A stretch of DNA of 64,000 nt from Cymbidium sinense (Eukaryota; Streptophyta; Magnoliopsida; Asparagales; Orchidaceae), in contig CM038214.1 of NCBI GenBank assembly GCA_021442155.1, forward strand, positions 21,477,808 to 21,541,807. Direction: 5' to 3'. The position numbers were made by a program, and so were the translations under genes. Positions 23,210-33,999 of this stretch are shown piece by piece. Below the pieces are notes generated by a model that was not told the origin of the DNA, did no database searches, and saw only the letters and a program-made list of their open reading frames with translations. Positions within the stretch are counted from its first letter, which is position 1. Each line of letters starts with the position of its first letter.

Positions 23210-23229
23210 AGATGATGTTAACATCATCT
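23210..23229. repeat. 20-bp perfect palindrome near the centre of the giant inverted repeat
   Basis: The bases AGATGATGTTAACATCATCT are their own reverse complement, with no spacer. They lie about 70-90 bp from the place where the two long arms meet. Confidence 0.9.
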
Positions 23230-23299
23230 AAAAATGAGATCAATAAATGAACCCCCAATATGTGCAGTGGAGTAACTATAATACACCACATATATTAGC

Positions 23300-26200
23300 A
23301 TTGATCAAACTAATCAACATATCCTATAAGGATTGCAAGCAACAATGCTTACAAGTGGTTAAAATATTATTTTGAAATTTGAGCTTTAGATTAGCGTTAA
23401 TCACTTTTGGAGTGAGGGCTCATCCTTCTCATCTTAGACTTAGGAATCTTCTAAGCACTAGGATCTCCTTAGTGATAAGAGATTCTACTAATTAAGGGAA
23501 CACTAAACCCAAGCCCAAAGACTTAGGGAGGTATACTTTAATATTAACTTATGCCTTAGAGCAAATAGGTCTTACCTATCCTATGGCCTAAACCAAAACC
23601 CATGCTAGTCTAATCATCCAAAACCAACCTCAAGCCTATCCAACCAATCTCAAATTGAATCTTATTTCATATCCAAGCTCCAAGCCAAATTATATTAAGT
23701 CCTAACTTAAGTTCATTCTACCATGGATCCATCCCATGAATAAAGCTCATTCAGGTGAACCGAACCCAAACTTATTTTCACAAATGCACTCCAATCATTC
23801 AAACCTCTATTTCAAACCCTTCCAAAACTCATAATCAAACCAATTGAACTAAACCAATCCAATCAACCCAAGTTAGACCATTTGACCCAAATGGTCTAAA
23901 TGAGCCAAAATCCAATTAAATCCAAATCAATTGGAATCAAAGCCATCAATCAATCCTAAACAAATCATCAAACTCAATTCAACCTAATCCAACTTAATTA
24001 ACCAATTTGGTCAACTTGACCTAATATGACATAAAGGACTAATTTGAACCAAACCTTATTTTAACCTCAATTAACTGAAACCAATGACTCCCATCAATCA
24101 TAAATAGATCATTGAGCATGACTTGACCACCAATTTGTCCTAACCAAGCTAATTGGACCCTTTGATTCAAGTTGTCCCAGTTTGACCTAAAAGTCCAAAA
24201 TGAGTCAAATCAAATCATAAATCCAATTCATTAAAACCAATGCCTCTAATCAATCATGAATTGATTATTGAACATGATCCAACCTCCAATTGAACACAAT
24301 TTGATCAAACCAACAAAATGTACCCATTTAGCCTAAATTGACCTAAGGGGTCAAGTTGAGTCAAATCATTCCCAAATCAAAATTAATTTAAACCAAAACC
24401 TAAAATCATTCTCAAATGATCAATTGAACTTAAACCAACCTTCCACCCAAGCAAATTTGGTCACTTTGACCAAATTTGTCAACTTAACCCATTTGACCCA
24501 AATGAACCCAAGTGAACCAAAATCAAATCCATTTCAAATTTTACCAATTAATTAAAACAAAACATTCCAAATCATCATATAAAAATACCCAAACCATCAT
24601 TTTGACCTAATTTGACCAATTGGTCAACCTAACCCAATTGAACCCATGGGTCAAATTGAGCTAAACCAAGTCCAAACCCAAATGAACTTGGCATGACTCA
24701 TCATTGGGTTAGCCCAAATGAACCCAACCCATGGTGGACCTAGTTTGGGTCAAAATGAAATAGACCAACCCATACAAATGAGATAAAATCCATATTTGGA
24801 TGGTCTCACCACCTGCACCACCCTTAGCTCATTTTGGACACAAGGACCATTAAACCACTTGACCCAAGGCTGTTGAGTTCAGCCTTGGGTCAAGAGACAC
24901 CCATGGCTCCCCATTAAAACATTTGGTGGAGGAGGTACACACTTTCCAAGCCCATTCCACTACCTCAGCCCCTCAAGAGCCTCCACCTTAACCCCTCACT
25001 AACATCTCTGGCAACCTACCTAGCCAGATGACTGCCAAAAACCAAAATCATCCCAACCATCGGATCAATTGGGAAGGAGGGTATACTCCTCCCCATCTAA
25101 TTCAAATGACATAGAGAGTTTCCTTGAGTGATTGCTAGCATCCCCAAAGTTTCTCCCAATTCTCTCATGCTCCCTATTGTAGCGAGACCTAAGCTAAATG
25201 AAATTCAGCGTCCTATTTGTCCAACCTCACTTAAGCTCCACCAAACTAAAATTAACTCATACCACACCTTCCCCTAGCTCCACGAGCAAAAGAAAATGAT
25301 TCCTAATTGATTTGATCAGTGAAAGGCACTCTTAGACCAACTTCGATGAGCTTCGCAGTGGCATTTGGTCCATAGAGCTATCAACGAGGAGGCAAATCAA
25401 GAGCTTCTCAATAGGGCTTCATCTCTTCAAGGCAAACCTGCCTCAGTTGTTGAATTATCAATCTTTAGCTCCAGCAAAGTAAACTTTGATAAACTATAGA
25501 AAATCCATTAGGTGATGATGTTTTGTGAAGAGTTTTATGATTTCATGCAATTTCCACCATAGGATCAACGTAGATGTCCTCTGCACATTTTGTAGTGGAT
25601 CTCGATGTCCAACAAGCTCTGATGAGCTCGGATTAAGTGAGGAAAGGTGGATGATGTCCATCTTCTAGCACTTAGGGGATGACAAATCATCGACCTTCTA
25701 TTTCGCATGATTAGAATGGATGTCATGATTTAATCTGCTAGGAATCTAAAATTCATCCAATAGGAACCATGATATTAATCTCCCCCATCTGAGCTAAGAT
25801 CGAATGGCAGGGAAGAAATTGCATCCACCGCCGCTAAATCAGCCACCACAAGGGACATTTTAAATAGCTTATCCCATGGTGCCACGTGGAAAGCATCACG
25901 ACATTAGCATCCATGTGGCGTCGACTGGTTAGGGGGTTAAGTAGGTGATTAAAATTTAGTTAATTAGCGAGAAATTTGAAAATTCATAACTAATTATATA
26001 AAAATTCTAAAAATATGATTAAACCATTTTGAAAAGGGTAAACAAATAAGAATTTAATAAAAATAAAATTCATAAAGTTTAATTACTGAATAGTGATTAA
26101 TTAAGGTTTGAAGTTTTCTTAATTACCTTAATTAAGGCTTAATTACTTGGTTAATTAACCCCAAATTTGGTTGGGTAGTTCTATGGGATGTCCTCTATCT

Positions 26201-29200
26201 AACATAATTTTCATGGGATTTATTGGCCATGTAATTTGGAGAATTTGAAATGCAAATCTTAATTACCCTCTTTAGGTAATTTAAAAATTACTAAAAAGGC
26301 TAAATAGTAAAAAATTAATAATTAAAGATGATTAATCAATGTTAATGGTGAAATGATGAGAGGGATGATTAGAACATCATTCTTAATTATTTTCCTTAAT
26401 CTATTTTATTAAGAGGGTTAATTAATTTATAGTTTAATTAAGGATTAATTGGGAAATTAATGATAAAATTAAATCAAATTAAAATGATAGTTGTTTTAGA
26501 GAAATTAATATGAATTTATTGGTTCCTCTTTATGTGTTTAATAACATAAAGACCCTTAAGGAACATATGATTAACCCATGAGTGTGGGAATATCATATAA
26601 GTACTTAATAAAGTTCTTCTTTAATTTAATTAACCTTTAAATGTGAGCCTCATTGCATTATGCCTTGTTTAATGCATTACAAATTATAATTACTCATTGT
26701 AATATCATTGGATGCTCATGGTTTAGTGGTTAATCAAACTAAAGAGTCTTAGGAAAGGGAAACTAAATTAATTGCTTAATGGCTTAAACTTAGTCAATCC
26801 ATAAATTTCATTTAATTACTTTTCCTTTAAACACATTAAGTCACTCACATGAGATGGGGTAAAATAATAAATATCATTTCTCCTACTTAAGATTTAATAA
26901 TTCAAACATAAAAATCATATTTCATAAGAAGCTTTGGTTAATATTAAATAGTTTTATCTAACTTGATTGTCCTTAGGAGTTAATGTGGTTGAATGTATTA
27001 TGTGAAAAGGTTTAGTTATTCCTTTTCAATCATTATAAATTTGTATCCCATTTGATATCATGCATTCATGCTTTCAAATAAAAGAATCTAACGAATATAA
27101 TTAGTTATGTATAAGTTGCATGTGTTGAATGAATCTTATTATATGGTATGCCTTGTATTACTAATAAATTTCAAAAGTATTTTAAAAATTATAAACTAAT
27201 GATGAAAATTTAAATTGATGTTGGCTATGAATACTACATGTGATTTATATTTTCTTATAGCTTAAACATGTCAAAGTATCATTTTACTTTCATGAATCAT
27301 GTGTATGTTTACATGTGTTTCAGTGCTAGTAAGCTTATAGTCTGGACATCCCAGGAATATGAGGCTTTAAGTAGCCCCAAGAAGGTCTTAGATTTCACTT
27401 TCAATAATGACACATAATTACTTAATTTCATTCATATGTATGCATGCATTAAAATTTGGATAGAGCTTTACTTTACATGAATAAATAAATTTGTTAACTT
27501 ACAATCTTTTGCATGGTTTTCAACCTTATGTTTATGTATGTTTACATGTGTTTAAGATAGTAAGTATATAGTGTAGATATCCTAAGAATACAAGGCTTTA
27601 ATCCCCAAGGAGATCTTTGATTATTACACTTCCCTGGTTAATAATGACACATACTTGCTTAAATCTATAATACATGTGTATGTATACTTAACTAAGGAAT
27701 GAAATTGCTCTATTTTATTAAAATTATATGCTTTCACAATCATTTATGTGTGCCAAAAATACATTGCATGTATAAGTATGTTAAGTTCAAAATCATATTC
27801 ATGCTATTGATGATGAAAAGGAATGATGTAATATCATCCATGTGATAGTAATTCAATTTCATTAATCTTAAGATGCTTTTTATGCTTGGATATGATCCTT
27901 TAAGATTAACCCAAGTTTAGGATTAATAAAGTATTTAATAAGTCAATCACTAAAAGAAAACAAAATCATAATTACATGCTTTAGAAGTTAACTTAAGATG
28001 TGGATGAATGGGGTTAAACCCATTTTCTTCTCTTTACAATAATTAGATGCTAAGTAAATATCAAGTGAAATAAAAAAAATACAAATTAAAATTCATCAAT
28101 CCACATAATAACTTGAAATGAAACCACCCATGATGTTTAACTTAAACAATTCCAAACTTAGATAATTATAATCCTAAAGCCTAGCTAAAGCATACCACAC
28201 TAAGCCTAAGCACACACAATAACTAAGTCACCACTTCTAGCTCTATGTTAGGATGGTGCATGTTGTGATGTTGTATTTTATTTGGTGATGTAATATTTTA
28301 TACTAAATGTTAGGATTATTTATGCATAGACTAGATGTTTGGTTGTTATTATCCAATTGATATTTTTCTGAAGGGGATTGTTTTAAAGGGGCCAATATAA
28401 TAATAAATATAAATACTTTTGCTTGCAGGTTGCTTATACCCCTTTTGCATAATCCACACTATGATAGGTGGGCTTGGTTACCCATGTGTAGGGTACTAAG
28501 TCCAAATAGTGAAAAATAACTACTTAGGTTGTATGGTTGTTTAGCTAATATCTATTTTGATGGTGTAGTTAGATTATATTTTTCCAAACATGTAATTTTG
28601 CAATAGGAATTAGGATTAGTGCTATGGGTTTAGGATGAGCGAGCTAGAAAAGTCCTAGGAGGGCCTATGAAGCCTTGAAGCACCATGAAATCAAAAGGAA
28701 GAAAGAAGAGTAAAGAATGAAGACCCCCATAGAATTTAATTCAATTATAATTGTAAAATTTTATTATAACCTGTGTTGTATAAGGGTAGCTGAAAATTCC
28801 CAATTTCTTTTTTTTCTCATGTGTACATACCGCTTGCACCAGCCTTTTATTATATTTTGAAATATTTGAATTCTTGATTATTGTGTTTAAATTGTTAATA
28901 GAAATTACATGTTCTTCATAGGTTTCTTAAGCTTGATGTTTAAATGTGTGGCCTAGTTACATTAGCCTCTTTAGGGAAAAAATAATTTTCTACCCCCACT
29001 AATAACTCATAATGAAAATTTTAAAATAACTCATAACCTCACTTTAAATCTTAGGCTATAATCAAGATAATTAAAAGATTTTTCAACACATTAGCTAAAT
29101 GATGTATGTTCAAATATCATGCATAACATCTTGCTTAGCTCTTGAATTAGGAGGGTCTCCATTCTTGCACGATAGGGGAATGCTTGACCTATGAGGGCAT

Positions 29201-30260
29201 CCCATGTAGTGGAGAACACCTCCTCCCATTGATCTAGCCAATAATCTAATTTTGTCATGCATTTTGGCATAATAATCTCAGGCCTTTGTCCAAATTAATG
29301 TGTCAAAATGATATAAAAATTTATAAAAATTTTCATTTAGTCTAAGTCATGATCTCATGCCAATCATGATTTAGTCTCTTAGTGAGTGAGTTTAGTACTC
29401 TAGTCTTTTTATAATTAAATAATAGCTTAACTATCTTGCACTAACATAAGACTAGCCTACATGGTTTTGAAGCATAGGAGGTGTTAACTAGTAGCCACTC
29501 TAGTCGACTGTAAGTCTAGAGGAGTCGAGATGGGTTTATCCTCTCTTATGGAGGTAAACCATTATGTCCCTTTTTTTTGATTAGATTTAGGTCATGCTTT
29601 TAGGATCCAAGGTTACTTGTTTCCTTCAGACTATGAGTATAAGTCCTTACCTCTTAAGCATTTTCACAATCTTGTGTTGATGGACTATATGCCCTAACAT
29701 TATAATAAAATTTCAACTCAAACTAAAATAAACCTTCTCTCACAAATACATAAAGCCTAATCATATGATAGATTGGAGTGCTCACTAGGCTTCCTAGTAT
29801 CATGAGTGCTCCCTACTTATCATCCTTTAGAATCCAAAAATAAGTCTTTATAAATTGAACTTTCCCACTTGATTTTCCAAAAAATACCTAATTCATTGAT
29901 AGTCTAACCTTAAAATCTTTGGAGATATTGATACTTTAATTGAGAGTTTTCTTAGTAATTCCCTATTTTCAAGGATGTAATTAACTATGGATGCTTGCTT
30001 TCATAAGGAACTAAAGAACCCAGCATAAAATAAACCCTACTTTACTTTTCCATGTAGAGTAGGGGAAAGATCTCTAGTATATATGAAGACTCATATGCCT
30101 TAAGAGTCCTTATTAGGTGATTAGGTCCATTGTATGGTGATCTTTCCTTCTCTTGAGATGGTACATCATACCTCAATGTCTTACCCACACACTTCAATAA
30201 GTATCCCCTAAGATCTGTATGGTGTCCATAATGACTCTAAAATAAACACCACAATTAGCT
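23300..30260 (+). repeat. long non-coding repeat, copy 3: right arm of a giant inverted repeat
   Basis: This is the mirror partner of 16680-23290, with the same order of anchors and scattered indels. It contains a local tandem duplication of about 230 bp (27300-27420 and 27540-27660 share GTTTACATGTGTTT, ATGAGGCTTTAA-like and AATAATGACACATA segments). The outer end carries GGTGTCC (30221-30227), the counterpart of TGACACC in the left arm. The left third (23580-24800) is rich in short variants of TTGACCAAATTTG and AACCCAAATGAACC. No coding domain, primer-binding site or integrase was recognised, so the element class is unknown; a long Gypsy LTR is the best guess. Confidence 0.75.
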
Positions 30261-31020
30261 TTGATTTTGATTCAAAATTTTATTTTGAAGTTAATTATAA
30301 CAGTTGGGTTATTTTGATTTAGATTGATTCAATCTTAAAGAAATCTAGATTCATTAACCTCTAATAGTAGAGATGTTATTAAGACAAGACTCACTTAGGT
30401 ATCTAGTCCTAACATAATCATGATAGTTAGAGAAGATGCTTTTGAGAGACTTATTCTTACCCTGAAAAAAATAAATAAATTGATCTCAGATAAATAGTAA
30501 GTTTTTTATTTAGGTTTTTATCAGTTTTACCACGGCATTATTTTCAATTATAATAGAAGACTACAACATTTCTCGTATACATGCATATTGTCTAACTAAA
30601 AGTGAAATATTAAATATAAATTTTAACTTATGTTAGATCTTATGAACAACATCGAATTCAATAATAAAATATCAGTTTAAATTAATTTAATTTAGTAAAA
30701 ATTATAATTTTGGTTTCCATTATCATGAATTAAATCAATTTTTATGTAATTTTAAATCATAATTAAGTTAGAAAATTGTTCCACTATCAACTTGTCGCTA
30801 CAGTTGGTTATCTTACCCTTATAACCTTCAATAATCACATTGTAATTGTATTCCGCTTACCGTGAAATCCTACTGATATGGTAAGCTTACTTGATGTGCA
30901 TTCTACTTTGAGCAGATCAGTTCAAAGGTCCGTAAGAGAGAGAAAACCCTATCCTCCATGCCCTTGCTCTATTCTACCTATCATTGGCGTCACCACCCTT
31001 CCCTATGCCAAAGTAGAACC
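30261..31020. other. AT-rich spacer before the GATA pseudogene
   Basis: No gene or repeat was recognised up to about 30880. From about 30900 the composition becomes more balanced (AGAGAGAGAAAACCCTATC, then CCTCCATGCCCTTGC), which could be promoter or 5' exon remains of the GATA gene, but no open frame or family match supports that. Confidence 0.4.
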
Positions 31021-31024
31021 TTAG

Positions 31025-32248
31025 CATCATGATTTGTTCCATGAAGAAACAAGCACCGCATATACCATAGCTCTGGCGACCAGCTCTAATGGTGATGTCC
31101 ACTGGCTGGTGACAAGGATGAGGACCAAGGCAAAAGAGAGCAGAGAGAAGTTGGAGACGATGGTAGTGGAGTCATCCATAAAACTTTGCTCAGATTGCCG
31201 AACTTCAAACATGCCTCGTGGAGAAGCGGTCCTAAAGGCCCCATGGTTTTTGCCGTCCTTAGCTATTCTTCTCTATTTCTTCCCTCATTCAATATTTTGG
31301 CCTGTGCACATTTTCACTTTATAATCTTGTCTATCATTATTGTTTTCTGCTTTATAGTATTCTATACAAATTTAAAGCTTTCTTATAACTAAATGGCAAA
31401 TGCAGGTTTGAAGGCATACCCCTTATCTCCATTTCTAGTTTTTTTTTAGTTTTTTTTTTCACATTTTTGTTGTTAAATGACTGCTTTCCTTTAAAATTGA
31501 TCAGAATTCCTTTTTTCCTCCATCAGTAATACTTATTTCTGATAATTTTCTTCTAAAACCCTTCTTATCCATCATAAGAGCTTCAGAAAGTAGTTTACTT
31601 TCATTTTGGCTGTGTTTGGATGATTTGTGTGAAAAGACCCAAAAAAAAGTGAAATTTTTTTCAGTGGCTGCACGCATACTCAAAATTAATCCATAAATCA
31701 TTGAGATTTTATTTTATTTCTCCTCTCTAATACAAAGTAGTCCTTCATATTCTTCATCTACAACAAATGAATTGTAGCATTTTTTTGTGTTGTCGTGTGA
31801 AATATATTTTACGCTTTTGATTTTGATGGAAAAGATTATTTTCATGTACTCTTTCTTTTTTCAATGTAGTCACTCTGCAATGCCTATGGTATCCGATACA
31901 GTAAAAGGAAAAGAAGTGATCAAATGGAAGAAGGAGAAGCGAGAAAAATAGTCACCGTGAGTGCAAATAGAAAAAACCAGCCTAACTCGAACGTGAAGGA
32001 GATGAAGAAAGGGCAGAGGGTGAAGCAGGAAAGATGGCCATGGCATTAAGTGAGGAGGACCTGAGGTGGAGGAAGAAGGAGAAGCAGGAAAAGATCTAAT
32101 GGTTCTGCTTCATCATCATCATGAGGCAAGGAGCTGGAGATGGAGGTGGTTTCTAAAGTGATCCACCGGAGGTGGGGAGAATGATGAAGTTGCAGAAGCG
32201 GCACTGCTCCTGCCGTCCTTATCCTATGGCATCTCTATCCATTCTTAG
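31025..32248 (+). pseudogene. plant class-B GATA zinc-finger transcription factor pseudogene (LLM-domain type), two exons
   Basis: GATA factors bind (A/T)GATA(A/G) in promoters; plant class B has a C-x2-C-x18-C-x2-C finger. Exon 1 (about 31025-31245) reads HWLVTRMRTKAKE, then SSIKLCSDCRTSNMP; after a 1-base loss at 31217-31218 it continues WRSGPKGPM and stops at GT (31246-31247). Exon 2 (31870-32049) follows the AG at 31868-31869 with SLCNAYGIRYSKRKR and a basic tail to TAA. Joined, the loop is exactly 18 residues once the lost base is counted. The fourth zinc Cys is Tyr (31885-31887). Farther on, in another frame, DEVAEAALLLPSLSYGI (32183-32233) resembles the C-terminal LLM domain. The intron splits the finger, as in many plant class-B genes. 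One deletion, one ligand loss and one late frameshift make it a pseudogene. Confidence 0.85.
31246..31869 (+). other. spliceosomal intron of the GATA pseudogene
   Basis: The donor is ATG|GTTTTT at 31246 (family exon ends usually CCNAAG|GT) and the acceptor is TTTTTTCAATGTAG at 31869, preceded by a pyrimidine-rich stretch. The 624-bp intron is AT-rich and interrupts the zinc-finger coding sequence between the GP.GP(K) and SLCNA(C) segments. Its presence argues for a nuclear, non-processed gene copy. Confidence 0.85.
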
Positions 32249-33999
32249 GATGCCATTGCACCACATTGGCACTCTCTCTTGCTATTTTGTCTTTTTATTA
32301 TCTGATAGCAATATAAATGGTATGTATAACAGGGAAAGAAAATAATAGGGTATAAAAAAATGTCTCTCGATTATTTGGTTTTTTTTTTAAAGTAGACAGC
32401 TAGTTCTATGAATAAGAGAAGGAGACCACTTATAATTCTTAAAAAAATCATATTTAAACTGAGGATTCTCAATAATTAGATGATATGATGAAGCAATAAA
32501 AAATTTCTCAAATAATTTATTTTTCTATTTTACTAAATATAATTAATTCAACTCATTAAATAATGATGTGATTATATTTTAAATATAATTTTCTTAGGAT
32601 GTGTGGTAATACTTAAACCGTATAATCAGAGAGAACCATTCTTGATTCTCACACTCAGCAGCTAAAAGCTTGCCTTTTCTATAATATTTTTATTTATAAT
32701 TATGCTAGGATGATGAATCTTATATCTTTAAGCAGATAGAATATTAACTAAATTAATATATATATTACATTTAAAGAAATGTCCTTTATTAATAAATGAT
32801 ATCAACAAAACATTATTTTTTCACATGATATTTAATTTAACATTAAAATATGTTAAATAAATATAACACATTTATCATTAAGTTAATAATCCTTTCATAT
32901 GCAATTAATTATTTTATACTTATCTTTCTAGTTATTAATCTGGCCAAATTAAAAAGAATCAACTATACTGCATAATGAGATTGAAATCGACTTCATCAAT
33001 CAACTTGAAAAAATTCATAGAGTCATATATTTTGTGATTTATAGCTTATCTATCACACATTATAATGTCTAATTGTTCACTTTCATTAAATTTGCTCACA
33101 TAATAAAAATAAAAGAATATAATGTTAGGATAGATGAAAATGGATGATTGAATTGAATCTTATAGGATGCCAAAGTTGATTTTTTTTTACATACTAAGGT
33201 ATGTGGAGCACATTTTTCCTAATTTTCTTTCATGGACTTTTAATTTTAAATCATGAAAATTCTTAATAAGAATTAGACATTAGAATATTTATTTCCACAA
33301 TTATCAAACTTATCTACCTTTACTACTGCAATCTAATGACACTCTATAAAAAGATACAAAATAAAATACTAGGTTGTAACTCTTATCTACTTCTTATTGG
33401 TTCCATCAAGGGCACTAACGTTCTCTATTGGTTTTAGAGATAAATGTTAGGGGTGAGTCTATCGGCTCATATGTTTAGAGCTTAAAGTCAAATATAACCA
33501 ATACTTCACCTCTTGATTTAAGATGTGGTGGTCAATAATAAGAAGATTATTGTTGAAGATGACTAAAAGGAAATCAAACTCTTAGGGTTGATAGGCCTTA
33601 ACCAATGAAAGAGATTAACCAAATGTTAAGTCTTGGTGGAAGTCACTATGAGTTTGCAAAAAATATCACAACAAAAGAAATAGATTTCTTGTGGCTTTTG
33701 TAGAGGTGGTGATAGAGGTGTGAGTAAAAGATAAGTTAACTCACATGCCAACTTGTGCTCCGCAATCATGAACTCATTAGTCAAGCTTATTAAATAATGA
33801 GTTCAAACTTAAAGCTGAAAGTAATATTCATAGGAGTAGGTGGAAGTTATTGAACATTGAATTATATAAGTTCCCTTATGTTATTTCTTAGCGAGTATAA
33901 ACTTTTATGATATGTGACTTGGATAACTCCATTGGTATTCAGAGAAACATACCTATTTTTTATAAACATGAAACTTTGGTTTTCAAGAAATCTTTATAA
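32249..33999. other. AT-rich intergenic DNA
   Basis: Long AT-rich sequence with homopolymer runs and no recognisable coding, RNA or transposon signal. It is unlike the long repeat to the left in that I found no matching anchors. Confidence 0.4.

Larger units (their letters stand above)
16680..23290 (-). repeat. long non-coding repeat, copy 2: left arm of a giant inverted repeat
   Basis: The reverse complement of this segment matches 23300-30260 in colinear order. Anchors: 16946-16957 with 29977-29988 (GTAATTAACTAT and 80 bp of flanking similarity, including CTTTTCCAT and ATAAGGAAC), 17100-17300 with 29620-29780, 17400-17470 with 29470-29560, 17740-17830 with 29130-29180, 18060-18210 with 28640-28830, 18400-18640 with 28240-28450, 18790-18880 with 27340-27400, and 21360-21440 with 25840-25920. 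No protein domain was seen. The outer end has TGACACC (16705-16711), recalling the start of some long plant Gypsy LTRs. Confidence 0.75.

Noticed and set aside
31027..31212. Minus-strand open stretch of 61 codons
   Set aside because: It is antisense to GATA exon 1, whose finger motif and splice signals decide the strand.
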